Assembly (NCBI RefSeq): GCF_011304195.1 | Contig: NZ_CP049887.1 | Span: 2,108,001-2,172,000, forward strand | DNA: 64,000 bases | Direction of reading: 5' to 3' | From: Vagococcus hydrophili | GTDB lineage: Bacteria; Bacillota; Bacilli; Lactobacillales; Vagococcaceae | Shown here: positions 48,527 through 57,832 of the stretch, piece by piece | How positions within the stretch are numbered: position 1 is the first letter of the stretch | How the letters are laid out: every line of letters starts with the position of its first letter | Translations under genes and position numbers: made by a program | The notes under the pieces: generated by a model | What the model was told of the DNA's origin: nothing | Seen by the model: only the letters and a program-made list of their open reading frames with translations | Databases searched by the model: none

Positions 48527-50047
48527 ATGAAAAAAATTGGCTTTGATTCTCAGAAGTATATTGAAGAACAATCGAAGTATATCTTAGAAAGAGTAAACAA
48601 CTACGATAAACTGTATCTAGAATTTGGTGGAAAGCTTATTGGAGATAAACATGCCAAACGTGTGTTACCAGGTTTTGATGAAGATTCTAAAATTAAAATA
48701 TTACAAAAATTAAAAGATAAGGCAGAAGTTATTATTTGTGCCTTTGCTGGAGATATCGAGCGCAACAAGATCCGTGGGGATTATGGTATTACTTATGATA
48801 TGGATATTTTGAAATCAATTGATGAGTTTACAGAGTATGGCTTAAAAGTGAACAGTGTTTTAATTACACGCTACAGTGGTCAACCTGCAACAAAAGTTTT
48901 CATCAATAAATTAGAAAAACGCAATATCAAAGTGTATACTCATGAAGCTATCGAAGGCTATCCGTATAACATTGATCAAATCGTGAGTGACGAAGGGTTT
49001 GGGAAAAATCCTTATATTCCAACAACAAAACCAATCGTTGTTGTGACAGCTCCTGGTGCTGGTAGTGGTAAATTAGCGACAAGTTTAAGCCAAATTTATC
49101 ATGAAAGTAAATTAGGACGTGTGGCAGGTTATTCTAAATTCGAAACATTCCCAGTTTGGAATGTGCCGTTAAAACATCCATTAAACATTGCTTATGAAGC
49201 GGCAACCGTTGATTTAAAAGACGTGAACATGATTGATTCATATCATTATGAGGCTTACGGGGAAGTAGCAGTGAATTACAACCGTGACATTGAAACATTC
49301 CCAGTGATTAAACGTATTATTGAGCGAATTACTAATCAGGAATCAGTTTTTAAATCACCAACAGATATGGGAGTTAACCGTGTCGGCTTTGGAATTATCG
49401 ATGATGAAGTTGTAAAAGAAGCTTCAAAAGAAGAAGTGATTCGTCGTTGTTTCGATACTGAATGTTTCTACAAACGCGGTATGGCAGATGATGACGCAGT
49501 GAGCCGTATTCAAATGATTATGGAAGAGATGGAACTTAAGAAAGAAGACCGTCGTCCAGTAATTCCAGCCAGAGAATATGCAGCCTTACTTAAAAAGAAA
49601 GATACAACGGAAGAAATGACGATTGCACCTGTTTCAGTGATGGCTTTTGAGCTTCCAGATGGTAAAATCATCACAGGTCGTTCAACAGATTTAATGGATT
49701 CATCAGCGGCAGCTATTTTAAATTCAATCAAGTATTTAGCGAATATTTCGGATGAAATTTTATTACTTTCACCAGTGATTTTAGAAACAATTCGCAAAAT
49801 GAAAGATGTGGATTTACGTAGCAAAATGATTTCACTGAATGCAAATGAAGTGTTAATCGCTCTATCAATCAGTGCCGTAACTAATCCAACAGCACAAATT
49901 GCTTATGAAAAATTATCATGTTTAGAAGGCACTCAAGCTCACTCAACAGTGATGTTAAATAAGGATGATGAGCAAATATTGAAACGCTTGGGAATGGATA
50001 TTACTAGTGATCCAATCTTCTCATCTGAGAATTTGTTTTATATTTAA
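48527..50047 (+). CDS. DUF1846 domain protein
   Basis: Protein of 506 aa (the family is about 500 aa). Typical family segments are [53 protein letters not shown] (a P-loop-like glycine stretch), and the ARMADDDA-like block [19 protein letters not shown]. The function is not established; it is a cytoplasmic, conserved Firmicutes protein. GTGGAGGG precedes the ATG, and the gene has its own strong promoter and terminator. Confidence 0.88.
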   Translation: MKKIGFDSQKYIEEQSKYILERVNNYDKLYLEFGGKLIGDKHAKRVLPGFDEDSKIKILQKLKDKAEVIICAFAGDIERNKIRGDYGITYDMDILKSIDEFTEYGLKVNSVLITRYSGQPATKVFINKLEKRNIKVYTHEAIEGYPYNIDQIVSDEGFGKNPYIPTTKPIVVVTAPGAGSGKLATSLSQIYHESKLGRVAGYSKFETFPVWNVPLKHPLNIAYEAATVDLKDVNMIDSYHYEAYGEVAVNYNRDIETFPVIKRIIERITNQESVFKSPTDMGVNRVGFGIIDDEVVKEASKEEVIRRCFDTECFYKRGMADDDAVSRIQMIMEEMELKKEDRRPVIPAREYAALLKKKDTTEEMTIAPVSVMAFELPDGKIITGRSTDLMDSSAAAILNSIKYLANISDEILLLSPVILETIRKMKDVDLRSKMISLNANEVLIALSISAVTNPTAQIAYEKLSCLEGTQAHSTVMLNKDDEQILKRLGMDITSDPIFSSENLFYI

Positions 50048-50073
50048 ATGAATTAAAGTCGTAGAAAAGTTAG

Positions 50074-50102
50074 AAGGCTGAATTTTTTATTCAGTCTTTT
50101 TT
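50074..50102 (+). terminator. Terminator after the DUF1846 gene
   Basis: AAGGCTGAAT and ATTCAGTCTT form the stem, followed by TTTTTT. Confidence 0.8.
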
Positions 50103-50120
50103 GATATGTTACGTAAAATA

Positions 50121-50150
50121 TTACTTAAAATTATAAAAAACTGCTATAAT
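50121..50150 (+). promoter_or_regulatory. Promoter of the toxin-antitoxin operon
   Basis: Extended -10 TGCTATAAT (TATAAT 50145-50150) with TTACTT 18 bases upstream. TACGTA-centred repeats just before (TGTTACGTAAAA) could bind the antitoxin. Confidence 0.6.
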
Positions 50151-50172
50151 AAATAAAAAGAGGTGATTTATC

Positions 50173-50424
50173 ATGGAAAGAATAGTTCCTGTTTCAGATT
50201 TAAGATCTTATAACCAAACCTTATCTGATGTAAAACCAGGTAGTGAAGTGGTTTTAACAAAAAACGGACATGCTAAATATGTGGTGAGTGATTTTGATGA
50301 ATATCAAAGAATGAAAGCAACTTTAAGTTTGTTTACTGAAATCCAAAAAGGGGTTCAATCTATTGAAAATGAACCCACATTAAGTCTTTCAGAATTAAGA
50401 AATCGTAAGAAGATTAAAAAATGA
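50173..50424 (+). CDS. Phd/YefM-family antitoxin
   Basis: Type II antitoxin of 83 aa. The N-terminal DNA-binding fold is typical (VPVSDLRSYNQTLSDVKPGS then VVLTKNGHAKYVVSDFDEY, residues 5-44). A polar C-terminal tail should wrap the toxin. It overlaps the toxin gene by four bases (ATGA), the classic coupled arrangement. With the toxin it probably represses its own promoter. Confidence 0.88.
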   Translation: MERIVPVSDLRSYNQTLSDVKPGSEVVLTKNGHAKYVVSDFDEYQRMKATLSLFTEIQKGVQSIENEPTLSLSELRNRKKIKK

Positions 50425-50732
50425 GATATCAAATTAAGGTTTCTCAACAATTTGTCCGAGATTTAGATGAAATTGAATTATATATGATTGGACTTGGAAT
50501 GTATGAAAAGAATGTAGTAGCTTTTTTTGAAGATAGTTATGAAAAAATAGAAGAATTACAAGAATTTCCATATATTGGTAGGCCACTATCAGATAAAACA
50601 GAAATTCCTAATCAATTGAGATATCTTATTGCTGACGAATATTTGATTTTTTATGAAGTTATTAATGATATTATCAATGTCTATCGGATTATTTCTCAGC
50701 GAACGGATTATATTAGAATCTTAGGTTTGTAA
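50421..50732 (+). CDS. RelE/ParE-family toxin
   Basis: Toxin of 103 aa. Family features are the opening RYQIKVSQQFVRDLDEIE, FPYIGRPL, and the end RYLIADEYLIFYEVINDIIN and VYRIISQRTDY. The length and the C-terminal motif fit the RelE/ParE superfamily. Whether it is a ribosome-dependent mRNase (RelE) or a gyrase poison (ParE) cannot be told. It is translated from an ATGA overlap with the antitoxin gene. Confidence 0.85.
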   Translation: MRYQIKVSQQFVRDLDEIELYMIGLGMYEKNVVAFFEDSYEKIEELQEFPYIGRPLSDKTEIPNQLRYLIADEYLIFYEVINDIINVYRIISQRTDYIRILGL

Positions 50733-50763
50733 CTAGCGTGTTTAAGTAGAAAGGGATATTATA

Positions 50764-51150
50764 GTGGAAATCATTCAATTTGGTGGAACAAAAGAAGAGC
50801 AAACTGAACTAGCAGAATTAGTATTGAACAGTGAAAAAAAAGCAACCTCTTCCTTAAAAATTCTTCAAGACTTAGGATTAACTAAGGAAAGTAGAGTAGG
50901 GGATATGTGGTCCATTTGCGATGGTGAAGGAATTGAACTATGTCGAACTGTGGTCGAAAAAGTGGAAATTCGTTTGTTTGGTCAAGTTGATGAAGCTTTT
51001 GCCATTCTTGAAGGAGATGGTAGTTTTATTAACTGGTATGAGATTCATTTTAATTACTATAAAATGTTGTTAGAGAGACACGGTTTAGAGTTAACTAATG
51101 AAACAGAGTTAGAGTGTGTTTGTTTTAGGAGAATAAATTCAAAAAAATGA
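50764..51150 (+). CDS. ASCH-domain protein
   Basis: Protein of 128 aa with the ASCH fold, which is related to PUA-like RNA-binding modules. KKATSSLK (basic patch), VGDMWSICDGEGIELCRTVV and the C-terminal LECVCFRRI are typical of the family; some members are amidohydrolases or bind RNA. It starts at GTG after AAAGGGA, 31 bp after the toxin gene, so it may be in the same transcript. A terminator follows. Confidence 0.8.
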   Translation: MEIIQFGGTKEEQTELAELVLNSEKKATSSLKILQDLGLTKESRVGDMWSICDGEGIELCRTVVEKVEIRLFGQVDEAFAILEGDGSFINWYEIHFNYYKMLLERHGLELTNETELECVCFRRINSKK

Positions 51151-51187
51151 GAGTGTCAGCTACGTTTTGTAGAGACACTCTCATTTT
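51149..51187 (+). terminator. Terminator after the ASCH gene
   Basis: GAGAGTGTC and GACACTCTC form a perfect stem followed by ATTTTT. Confidence 0.8.
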
Positions 51188-51205
51188 TGGATGACAAGGT
51201 ATTTC

Positions 51206-51242
51206 CTCCAGTTGCTTGGAGTTAGACGCCTTTTTCATCACG
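51206..51242 (+). repeat. Dispersed structured repeat, partial copy E (right box only)
   Basis: CTCCAGTTGCTTGGAG, then TTAGACGCCTTTTTCATCACG. It ends one base before the stop codon of the convergent permease gene. No left box is seen. Confidence 0.7.
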
Positions 51243-51243
51243 T

Positions 51244-52464
51244 TTATTGATAAATTGCCTTAATTGGGTCCATTTTAGCGGCGTTAATCGCTGGGATGAC
51301 GCCGAAGATTAATCCGATCCCGGCTGAGATTCCGGCTGACATGAAGGCCATTTTTGGACTAACGATGGCTTCAATATCAGGAACCACACTAGAAATTAAA
51401 TTCGCAATTCCTGCCCCAAGAAGAACGCCTAGAATACCACCAATTAGTGTGATAAAAGCTGCTTCAAGTAAGAACTGGATTAAGATATTAGAAGGTTTGG
51501 CACCAATCGCACGTCTAATTCCAATTTCACGTTTACGCTCAGAAACAGAAACGTACATGATATTCATTACCCCAATACCACCAACAAGAAGAGAAATGGC
51601 AGTAATGAATAATAATCCCATAACCACGCCTTGCAACACTTGTTCCATCTCTTGTCTAAATTTCTCATTACTACGATCTTCTTCAAAGTTACCAACTAAT
51701 TCTGGATGATAATCTTTTAAAAGTTTGTTGGCTTCTTCAACGACCGCCATGCGATCAGCATCTGCTTTGACTTTTAATTTAATCGCGTTGATCGGTTTTG
51801 TTCTAGCAATTTCATTGTAAGCTTTTTTAGGTACTGTGTTTGAAAAGATTGATGAATCGGTAATCATTTCGCCTTCTTCAATTTTTTTCTTCACACCAAT
51901 AACTTGGAATTTTTGACCTTCCACATCAACAGCTTTACCAATGATATCTTTTGGTTTCTTGATATTTAATTGTCCTTGCATTGTATCGTAAGCAAGGATA
52001 ATTTTATTTTTATCTAAATCGCTTTTAGTAAAATCAGAACCAAATGCAACACTTGGATCAGGTTTTGAATAAGATTGGATATAACCGCCGCTTTGAGTTT
52101 CAAAGTAACCGATAGAAGCATTAATTCCCTCTGGTCCAAATCCCATGCTGTAATCAGCGCTAATATTATCGACACCGTCTAATTTTCTAAGCATTTTCAA
52201 ATCAGACATGTTAAATGCAAATTCATCATAGGCTTGACCGGCTGCAGCTGAATCATCTTCTTGATCCACTTTGTAAACCAAACGAACACTGTTAGCATCA
52301 GCTGATTCCATCATTTTCATACTTTTTTGTTTCATGCCTTCACCAATAGCAGAAACGGTCACAACAGCTGTAATCCCGATAATAATTCCTACCATGGTTA
52401 AGAAAACACGTAATTTATGGGCTTTTAGGCTGAGGAAGGTACTTAATAATAAATTTTTAAGCAT
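51244..52464 (-). CDS. MacB-type ABC transporter permease (YknZ-like)
   Basis: FtsX/MacB-fold permease of 406 aa. The first helix (about residues 17-40) is followed by an extracytoplasmic MacB_PCD domain (about 45-260) and three C-terminal helices with the FtsX motif (VSVSERKREIGIRRAIGAKP). It works with the ATPase and adaptor encoded upstream to export a substrate, possibly an antimicrobial peptide or toxin, as B. subtilis YknWXYZ does. The ATG at 52464 follows GAGGAGGA and overlaps the ATPase gene end by eight bases. Confidence 0.88.
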   Translation of the reverse strand: MLKNLLLSTFLSLKAHKLRVFLTMVGIIIGITAVVTVSAIGEGMKQKSMKMMESADANSVRLVYKVDQEDDSAAAGQAYDEFAFNMSDLKMLRKLDGVDNISADYSMGFGPEGINASIGYFETQSGGYIQSYSKPDPSVAFGSDFTKSDLDKNKIILAYDTMQGQLNIKKPKDIIGKAVDVEGQKFQVIGVKKKIEEGEMITDSSIFSNTVPKKAYNEIARTKPINAIKLKVKADADRMAVVEEANKLLKDYHPELVGNFEEDRSNEKFRQEMEQVLQGVVMGLLFITAISLLVGGIGVMNIMYVSVSERKREIGIRRAIGAKPSNILIQFLLEAAFITLIGGILGVLLGAGIANLISSVVPDIEAIVSPKMAFMSAGISAGIGLIFGVIPAINAAKMDPIKAIYQ

Positions 52465-53188
52465 TGGTAAATTCCTCCTCATCTAAGAAAATTCCATCTT
52501 TCATGTAAACAACACGTGACGCATATTTTTTCATGTCATTATCATGGGTAACCATTACGATGGTTTTACCTTCTTTATTGAGTTCGGTTAGAATATTCAT
52601 GATATCTTTACTCGTTTCACTATCAAGGGCACCGGTAGGCTCATCTGCCATAATAAGCAAAGGTTCATTTACTAAGGCACGAGCAATCGCCACACGTTGT
52701 TGTTGCCCACCAGATAGTTCAGTGGTTTTAGAATTCTCTTTGCCTTCAAGACCTACTAAATGAAGGTAGTGATCTGCAATTTTTTTTCTTTCAGCTTCTT
52801 TTTTCTTACCCTCATAGACCATTGGTAGTTGGACATTTTGAGAAACATTTAAAGATTGAATCAAGAAAAATTGTTGGAAAATAAAGCCAATATATTTGTT
52901 TCGTAAATCTGATTTTTGATTTTCAGTTAGTTTCGATACGTCTTGCTCATCAAAGATATAACTACCATCTGATGACTGATCTAAAAACCCGATAATATTC
53001 ATTAAAGTCGTTTTTCCACTACCAGATTTTCCCATGATCATCAAGAACTCACCACGTTCAATGGTTAAATTTAATTCTTTTAACACGTGAAGTTGTTCTT
53101 TCCCAACAGGATAGTATTTATTAAGTTCAGTCATTTCAATGAGAGAAGAAGAAGAAACAGCCTGTTCACTGTTTAATTGTTCAGTCAT
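52457..53188 (-). CDS. ABC transporter ATPase (MacB/LolD/YknY type)
   Basis: ATPase of 243 aa. Walker A is GKSGSGKTT, the signature is LSGGQQQR, Walker B is [13 protein letters not shown], and the switch His is in MVTHD. This is the LolD/MacB subfamily that powers FtsX-fold permeases. It starts immediately after the adaptor gene (TAA directly followed by ATG) and overlaps the permease gene, so all three are translated from one message. Confidence 0.93.
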   Translation of the reverse strand: MTEQLNSEQAVSSSSLIEMTELNKYYPVGKEQLHVLKELNLTIERGEFLMIMGKSGSGKTTLMNIIGFLDQSSDGSYIFDEQDVSKLTENQKSDLRNKYIGFIFQQFFLIQSLNVSQNVQLPMVYEGKKKEAERKKIADHYLHLVGLEGKENSKTTELSGGQQQRVAIARALVNEPLLIMADEPTGALDSETSKDIMNILTELNKEGKTIVMVTHDNDMKKYASRVVYMKDGIFLDEEEFTNA

Positions 53189-54355
53189 TTATTTCATCTC
53201 CCCTGAGTTTTCCATGCCTGGTTCTCCGATTAATTCACCGCTTTTAAGTTCTTTTTCAGATTTAACAATCACTTTGTCTAATCCTTCTAAACCACTATTT
53301 ACAATGACTTTGCCTTTGTCAGCGCCTTTATCAGCTACTTCGATATCTTTTCTTAAAACAGTCCCAAAGTCATCAACAAAAACATATTTTTTCTTGTCTT
53401 TTTCATCTGTATGAATAGCTTCTTCAGGAATTTGGATTTTCTTGTCATCTAATTTAATCGAAGCTTGCACGTGGAATCCTTTACGTACTTTTTTAGCATC
53501 TTTTAATGAAAGTTTAACTGTGTAAGTTGATAAAGCACCACTTCCGCCTGAATTACCACCCATGCCACCAGTCGCGCCAGCTTGTGCTTGGGCAGTTGTT
53601 GGTGAATTTGAAATATGGATAATTTCGCCTTTATAAACATTGTTGTCAGCAATCGTCCTAACTTCTGCTGGTTGTTTTTCTTTGATTTTCTCTAAATCAC
53701 GCTCGTTAACTTCACCTTCAACATAAAAATCATTAGAAGTTAAAGTCATAATCGCACTGTCACGATTTTGATCTTGCGGAATCGTAATTTGCCCATTAAA
53801 TGGTGCTGTTACTTGATTCACTTGTTTCGCATTTAATGTATCAAGTTGACTTTGTTGTTGATTCATTTTGATATCAAAACTATTTAGGTCAAATTCTAAA
53901 CGAATACTCTCTTCAGAGGTAGTAGGAGCGCCGGCTTCTTTTGCAGCTTTGTTCGCATTAGCTAATTCATTGATTTTAAGTTGCATTTGTCTAGCAGCTT
54001 TATCTTTTTCAGCTTGTGTTGATTCCATTTGATATTTCAATTCAGTGATTTGGTTGTCAGTTGTTTCATCCACATATTGGTATAAAACAGTTCCTTTTTC
54101 TACCATATCACCATTTTTTACGTTTAAATCACCTAATTTTCCAAGAGTAGCATCTTTTGTAAATTCTTTTGATTCTGTAGGAGTCACAACGCCATTAATG
54201 AAAACTTGAGGGACATCCTCTACAGTAAAATAATCAATTTTAGGTGCATCAGTAGCTACCTCTTTTTGAGAGCCTCCAAGTAAGAATTTTGCTCCAATTA
54301 AAACGATAATAATGCCAACCGTAACACCGATAATAATCTTTTTCTTTTTCGACAT
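53189..54355 (-). CDS. Membrane-fusion adaptor (HlyD/MacA, YknX-like)
   Basis: Adaptor protein of 388 aa, first gene of the exporter operon. An N-terminal membrane helix (IIIGVTVGIIIVLIGAKFLL) is followed by a biotinyl-lipoyl-like domain, a coiled-coil hairpin (about residues 110-180, many Gln, Lys, Glu) and beta-barrel and membrane-proximal domains. A Gly-rich insert (TGGMGGNSGGSG, about 270-285) is unusual. In Gram-positives it links the permease to the cell-wall side. The ATG follows AAAGGAGA. Confidence 0.88.
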   Translation of the reverse strand: MSKKKKIIIGVTVGIIIVLIGAKFLLGGSQKEVATDAPKIDYFTVEDVPQVFINGVVTPTESKEFTKDATLGKLGDLNVKNGDMVEKGTVLYQYVDETTDNQITELKYQMESTQAEKDKAARQMQLKINELANANKAAKEAGAPTTSEESIRLEFDLNSFDIKMNQQQSQLDTLNAKQVNQVTAPFNGQITIPQDQNRDSAIMTLTSNDFYVEGEVNERDLEKIKEKQPAEVRTIADNNVYKGEIIHISNSPTTAQAQAGATGGMGGNSGGSGALSTYTVKLSLKDAKKVRKGFHVQASIKLDDKKIQIPEEAIHTDEKDKKKYVFVDDFGTVLRKDIEVADKGADKGKVIVNSGLEGLDKVIVKSEKELKSGELIGEPGMENSGEMK

Positions 54356-54435
54356 TTCTAAAATCTCCTTTATTATTTTATATGCTAATTATTTTACAGG
54401 AGTAAAGTCTTAATTTATATAGGACGTAAGACCGA

Positions 54436-54474
54436 TAAAAAAACAACTAATCGCTATTAATCGATTAGTTGTTT
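54436..54474 (-). terminator. Terminator after the mvaS-mvaA operon
   Basis: AAACAACTAATCG and CGATTAGTTGTTT form a perfect 13-bp stem; on the minus strand it is followed by TTTTTTAT. Confidence 0.82.
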
Positions 54475-54485
54475 AATAAAGTGTG

Positions 54486-55751
54486 CTATTTTCTAATTTT
54501 CTCCAATAATTCTTTTGCAACAATAGAGTTCATCTTAGCTTCTTTTCTAAGTAATGCTGTTAAGGCTTCAATTTCCTCACCTTTAGCACCGACTTGAATC
54601 GCTAGGGAAGAGGCGTGTAAATTCATGTGTCCTTTTTGGATTCCCACTGTAACCAACGCTTTAAGAGCCGCAAAGTTTTGAGCTAACCCAACACACATCA
54701 CAATCCGAGCTAAGTCTTCTGAAGTTGAAACATTCAACATGCCTAAACTTGCTTTAGCCATGGGTAAGACAGAGATAGCACCACCGACAGAACCAACAGC
54801 CATTGGTAGAGTTAATTCACCAATTAAAGAATTCTCATCCATTGTCCAGTTCGTCATGGCTTCATATTGACCGTGACGACTAGCATAGGCATGAGCCCCA
54901 GCTTCAACCGCGCGAGGATCGTTGCCTGTTGCAATAACCACTGAATCAATCCCGTTCATAATGCCTTTATTATGTGTAGCTGCACGGTACGGGTCAAGTT
55001 TGGCGTAAGTGTTGGCTTCAACAATTTTTTGAGCAATTTCTTTTCCCTTAAAGTTAGGTGTGGTTAATTCATCAAATGACACGCTACAAGTCGCTGTGAC
55101 TAGGCACTCTGTGTTGTAGTTACTTAAAATGGACATTAGAGAAGCGCTTTTTGTTAATTCCAGAATAAAAGGTGTGACACCTTCTAAAATAGTATTAATA
55201 ATGTTCGCTCCCATGGCGTCTTTAACATCAACCATTAAATGAAGGGTTAAGAATGATAGAGATGCTTCCGGTTGTTCAATTAAGCGAACAGCGATATCTT
55301 TTAAGCCACCACCACGAGCAACGATTGAGGGATGACTTTCCTGGGCTAATTTAAAAATTGTGTCACGTTCATTTAAAATCGCTTCTTTAGCTAATTCTAA
55401 ATCAGCAACATTTTTTAAAATAATTTGACCAATCATCGCGCGACTTTCAATATGAGTGCTAAAACCTTTTGTGCTCATGATTTTAGCAGCGTTACTACAA
55501 GCAGCAATCACAGAAGGCTCTTCAACCACCATTGGAATTGTCATTTCTTGTCCGTCTATTATAAAATTACGAGCCACACCAAGAGGTAATGGGAATTGAG
55601 CGATTTGATTTTCAATCAATGAATTAGCCACAGAATCATCTAATAAAGGACTATCTAAAAATAATTGTGCTTGTTCATCATTTAAATAACCTTCTTGAGT
55701 TAAGGTTTGAATACGCTCAAGTCGAGTTTGTTTGTAAAATTTAGGTTTCAA
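54486..55751 (-). CDS. mvaA: Hydroxymethylglutaryl-CoA reductase (class II, free-standing)
   Basis: Enzyme of 421 aa reducing HMG-CoA to mevalonate. Class II motifs are ENQIAQFPLPLGVARNF (catalytic Glu region), DAMGANIINTILEG, AATHNKGIMNGID (catalytic Lys), MAVGSVGGAIS (cofactor binding) and a His in MNLHASSLA. Unlike enterococcal MvaE it carries no fused thiolase domain. The start codon is TTG with AAGGAGT nine bases upstream. It follows mvaS by 12 bp and the two are probably cotranscribed. Confidence 0.94.
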   Translation of the reverse strand: MKPKFYKQTRLERIQTLTQEGYLNDEQAQLFLDSPLLDDSVANSLIENQIAQFPLPLGVARNFIIDGQEMTIPMVVEEPSVIAACSNAAKIMSTKGFSTHIESRAMIGQIILKNVADLELAKEAILNERDTIFKLAQESHPSIVARGGGLKDIAVRLIEQPEASLSFLTLHLMVDVKDAMGANIINTILEGVTPFILELTKSASLMSILSNYNTECLVTATCSVSFDELTTPNFKGKEIAQKIVEANTYAKLDPYRAATHNKGIMNGIDSVVIATGNDPRAVEAGAHAYASRHGQYEAMTNWTMDENSLIGELTLPMAVGSVGGAISVLPMAKASLGMLNVSTSEDLARIVMCVGLAQNFAALKALVTVGIQKGHMNLHASSLAIQVGAKGEEIEALTALLRKEAKMNSIVAKELLEKIRK

Positions 55752-55763
55752 AGTAACGACTCC

Positions 55764-56936
55764 TTATTGACGTTTTGAATACTGTCTTTTGTGATCAGTA
55801 ATACTTGATAAATAGAAGAGACTGTTATCAAATTTGGCTTCACTTAGTGGGTGAGTGCCGTCTTCTTTCGGTAAAACTTTGTTGAAAATGGCTTCGTATT
55901 CGTCCATTGATAAATCGTAACGATTGTTAAGAAGAGTTTCGTGTTCCTCTTTTAATAAATGATTTTCAAAGCCTTCAACTAAACGACCATAGAAGAACTC
56001 ACCAACAGCACCGGAACCGTAACTAAATAGTCCGATTAAATCACCTGATTGTAATGAATGAGCATCACTATCAAGAAGTGACATTAAACTAAGGTATAAA
56101 GAACCAGTATAAATATTACCAATATCTCTGGTATAAGTTGTTGATAAATTATAATGGTGCATGATTAATTCTTGGATTTCTTCTGATTCATTTTCAAGAA
56201 GAGGGAGTAAGGCTTTTTTACCCATTTTCGTATAAGGTAAATGGAAACAAATCGCTTTAAAATCTTCAAAAGTTAGGTTAGTTCTTTTTGAGAATTCTTC
56301 CCAAATTGTTTTAAAGAAATTAATATAAGCTTCATTTGAGAATTTACCATCAACAATCGCTGTATCTGAATAATTGGGACGCCAGAAATCAAAAATACTT
56401 TCGGTCATCGCCACACTTGTGTCTTCAAGAGCTAAAATACGTGGATTTTCTGAGACTAACATAGCAATTGCCCCAGCACCTTGTGTGACCTCACCAGATG
56501 TATTCAAACCGTATCTTGAGATATCTGAACCAATGACTAACGCCTTTCTTCCAGGGTGTGCTTTAATGAAGTCTTGCGCCATCATTAAACCAGCTGTCGC
56601 TCCGTAACAGGCTTGTTTGATTTCTACAGCTTTGGCGAATGGATGAATATTGAGTAGTTGGTGAATAAAACTTGCGGCTGATTTTGATTCATCAATGCCA
56701 GTTTCAGTTCCTACAACGATTAAATCGATTGTGGTTAAATCTTCTTTATCTAAAATAGGGAAGGCAGCATTTGCTCCCATTGAGACAGTGTCTTGTGTAA
56801 TGGTTGGTACAGCCATTTTTGTTTGACCAATTCCAATCGTAAATTTATCGGGATCAATACCACGATGTTTAGCTAAAGTCACCAAATCAATGTATGTACT
56901 TGGTGTAAAGAAATTTATTTTATCTATTCCGATCAA
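55764..56936 (-). CDS. mvaS: Hydroxymethylglutaryl-CoA synthase
   Basis: Mevalonate-pathway enzyme of 390 aa joining acetyl-CoA and acetoacetyl-CoA. The catalytic Cys is in EIKQACYGATAGL (about residue 110). The catalytic His lies in AICFHLPYTKMGKKAL and Glu in VVGTETGIDESKSAA. GNIYTGSLYLSL and FSYGSGAVGEFF are family blocks. The start is TTG at 56936; translation from there gives IGIDKINFF, matching MvaS N-termini. The TTG overlaps the stop of a short upstream reading frame that has a better ribosome binding site. Confidence 0.94.
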   Translation of the reverse strand: MIGIDKINFFTPSTYIDLVTLAKHRGIDPDKFTIGIGQTKMAVPTITQDTVSMGANAAFPILDKEDLTTIDLIVVGTETGIDESKSAASFIHQLLNIHPFAKAVEIKQACYGATAGLMMAQDFIKAHPGRKALVIGSDISRYGLNTSGEVTQGAGAIAMLVSENPRILALEDTSVAMTESIFDFWRPNYSDTAIVDGKFSNEAYINFFKTIWEEFSKRTNLTFEDFKAICFHLPYTKMGKKALLPLLENESEEIQELIMHHYNLSTTYTRDIGNIYTGSLYLSLMSLLDSDAHSLQSGDLIGLFSYGSGAVGEFFYGRLVEGFENHLLKEEHETLLNNRYDLSMDEYEAIFNKVLPKEDGTHPLSEAKFDNSLFYLSSITDHKRQYSKRQ

Positions 56937-56959
56937 ATTTGAACACTCCTAATTGTCAT
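56933..56959 (-). CDS. Possible eight-codon leader peptide overlapping mvaS
   Basis: ATG at 56959 with GGAGG about eight bases upstream opens MTIRSVQI and stops at TGA, whose first two bases are the last two of the mvaS TTG start. The peptide codons contain the mvaS ribosome binding site (AGGAGTG). This geometry allows translational coupling. Whether it is translated is unknown. Confidence 0.45.
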   Translation of the reverse strand: MTIRSVQI

Positions 56960-57144
56960 AATTAAAACCTCCATCATTTTATCACAAATTAAGAAAAGAC
57001 TATAGTAGGTAAAATAACTTTAAAGTTTGCTTAAGTAATTTTCAGAAAAAATCATGTTTATTCTTTTAGATAGAGGTGAGAAGTATTTTGATTTGAGAGT
57101 ATTTAAGGAAATAAAAACAGGACAACACTAAGGTCATCCTGTTT

Positions 57145-57195
57145 AGTCTGGGTTCAAATAGCAGTTGCTTGGAGCTAAATGCTATTTGAACCACC
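57145..57195 (+). repeat. Dispersed structured repeat, minimal copy D
   Basis: GGTTCAAATAGCA (57151-57163) and TGCTATTTGAACC (57180-57192) form a perfect 13-bp stem. The loop keeps the right-box core GTTGCTTGGAGCTAAA. The central hairpin and inner left box are missing, so this is a deleted form. The outer pair AAATAGC with GCTATTT differs from all other copies but remains complementary. It lies just after the rplY stop codon. Confidence 0.75.
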
Positions 57196-57214
57196 CTATT
57201 TTAAAATAATTATC

Positions 57215-57832
57215 TTATTCTGCTGATTTGTCGTTAATAACTTCTGGTTCACTAGCCACACCAGCAACTTCTTCTTCTGTTTGAACAGTTACCTCAGTCA
57301 CAGCACAAACTTGCTCTTCAGCATCTGTCACAATCGTGAAGTCTGCTTGTTTTGGAATGTCACCAATTACAAGTGCGTCACCAATTGCCATATTAGTAAT
57401 GTCAACTTCCACACGTTCTGGTAATTTATCAGGTGTTGCTGATACCATCACAGTGTAAAGGTTTTGCTCTAAGGCACCACCAGCTTTAACTCCAACTGGT
57501 GTTCCAACTAAAACTACCTCAGCTTCAACTTCAGTTTCTTCGTTCATATCAACTGCTAAAAATGCTGCGTGAATCCATTCTTTAGTGAATGTATCCAATT
57601 GATAATCTTGAAGTAAGGTACTGATTTTTTTTCCGTTTAGATCAAGAGTATAAACAGCGTTCAAGCCGTTTTCACGAATTGCTTTGTCTAATACTTTGGC
57701 ATCTACTGAAAATGAGATGTTGTCAATTTTGTGACCATGCACAGCACTTGGAACTCTACCTTCTTCTCTTAACTTTCTACGGATAGAACGAGGTCTAACC
57801 GCTCTTGCTTCTGCTTTTAATACTACTGACAT
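57215..57832 (-). CDS. rplY: 50S ribosomal protein L25 / general stress protein Ctc
   Basis: 5S-rRNA-binding protein of 205 aa, the long CTC/TL5 form. The N-terminal L25 domain (about residues 1-92; KAEARAVRPRSIRRKLREEG, VPSAVHG) is followed by the C-terminal beta domain (about 95-185; VDITNMAIGDALVIGDI). An acidic tail (EEEVAGVASEPEVINDKSAE) ends the protein. It has an AGGAGG site and a long 5' leader. A minimal copy of the dispersed repeat follows the stop codon. Confidence 0.94.
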   Translation of the reverse strand: MSVVLKAEARAVRPRSIRRKLREEGRVPSAVHGHKIDNISFSVDAKVLDKAIRENGLNAVYTLDLNGKKISTLLQDYQLDTFTKEWIHAAFLAVDMNEETEVEAEVVLVGTPVGVKAGGALEQNLYTVMVSATPDKLPERVEVDITNMAIGDALVIGDIPKQADFTIVTDAEEQVCAVTEVTVQTEEEVAGVASEPEVINDKSAE

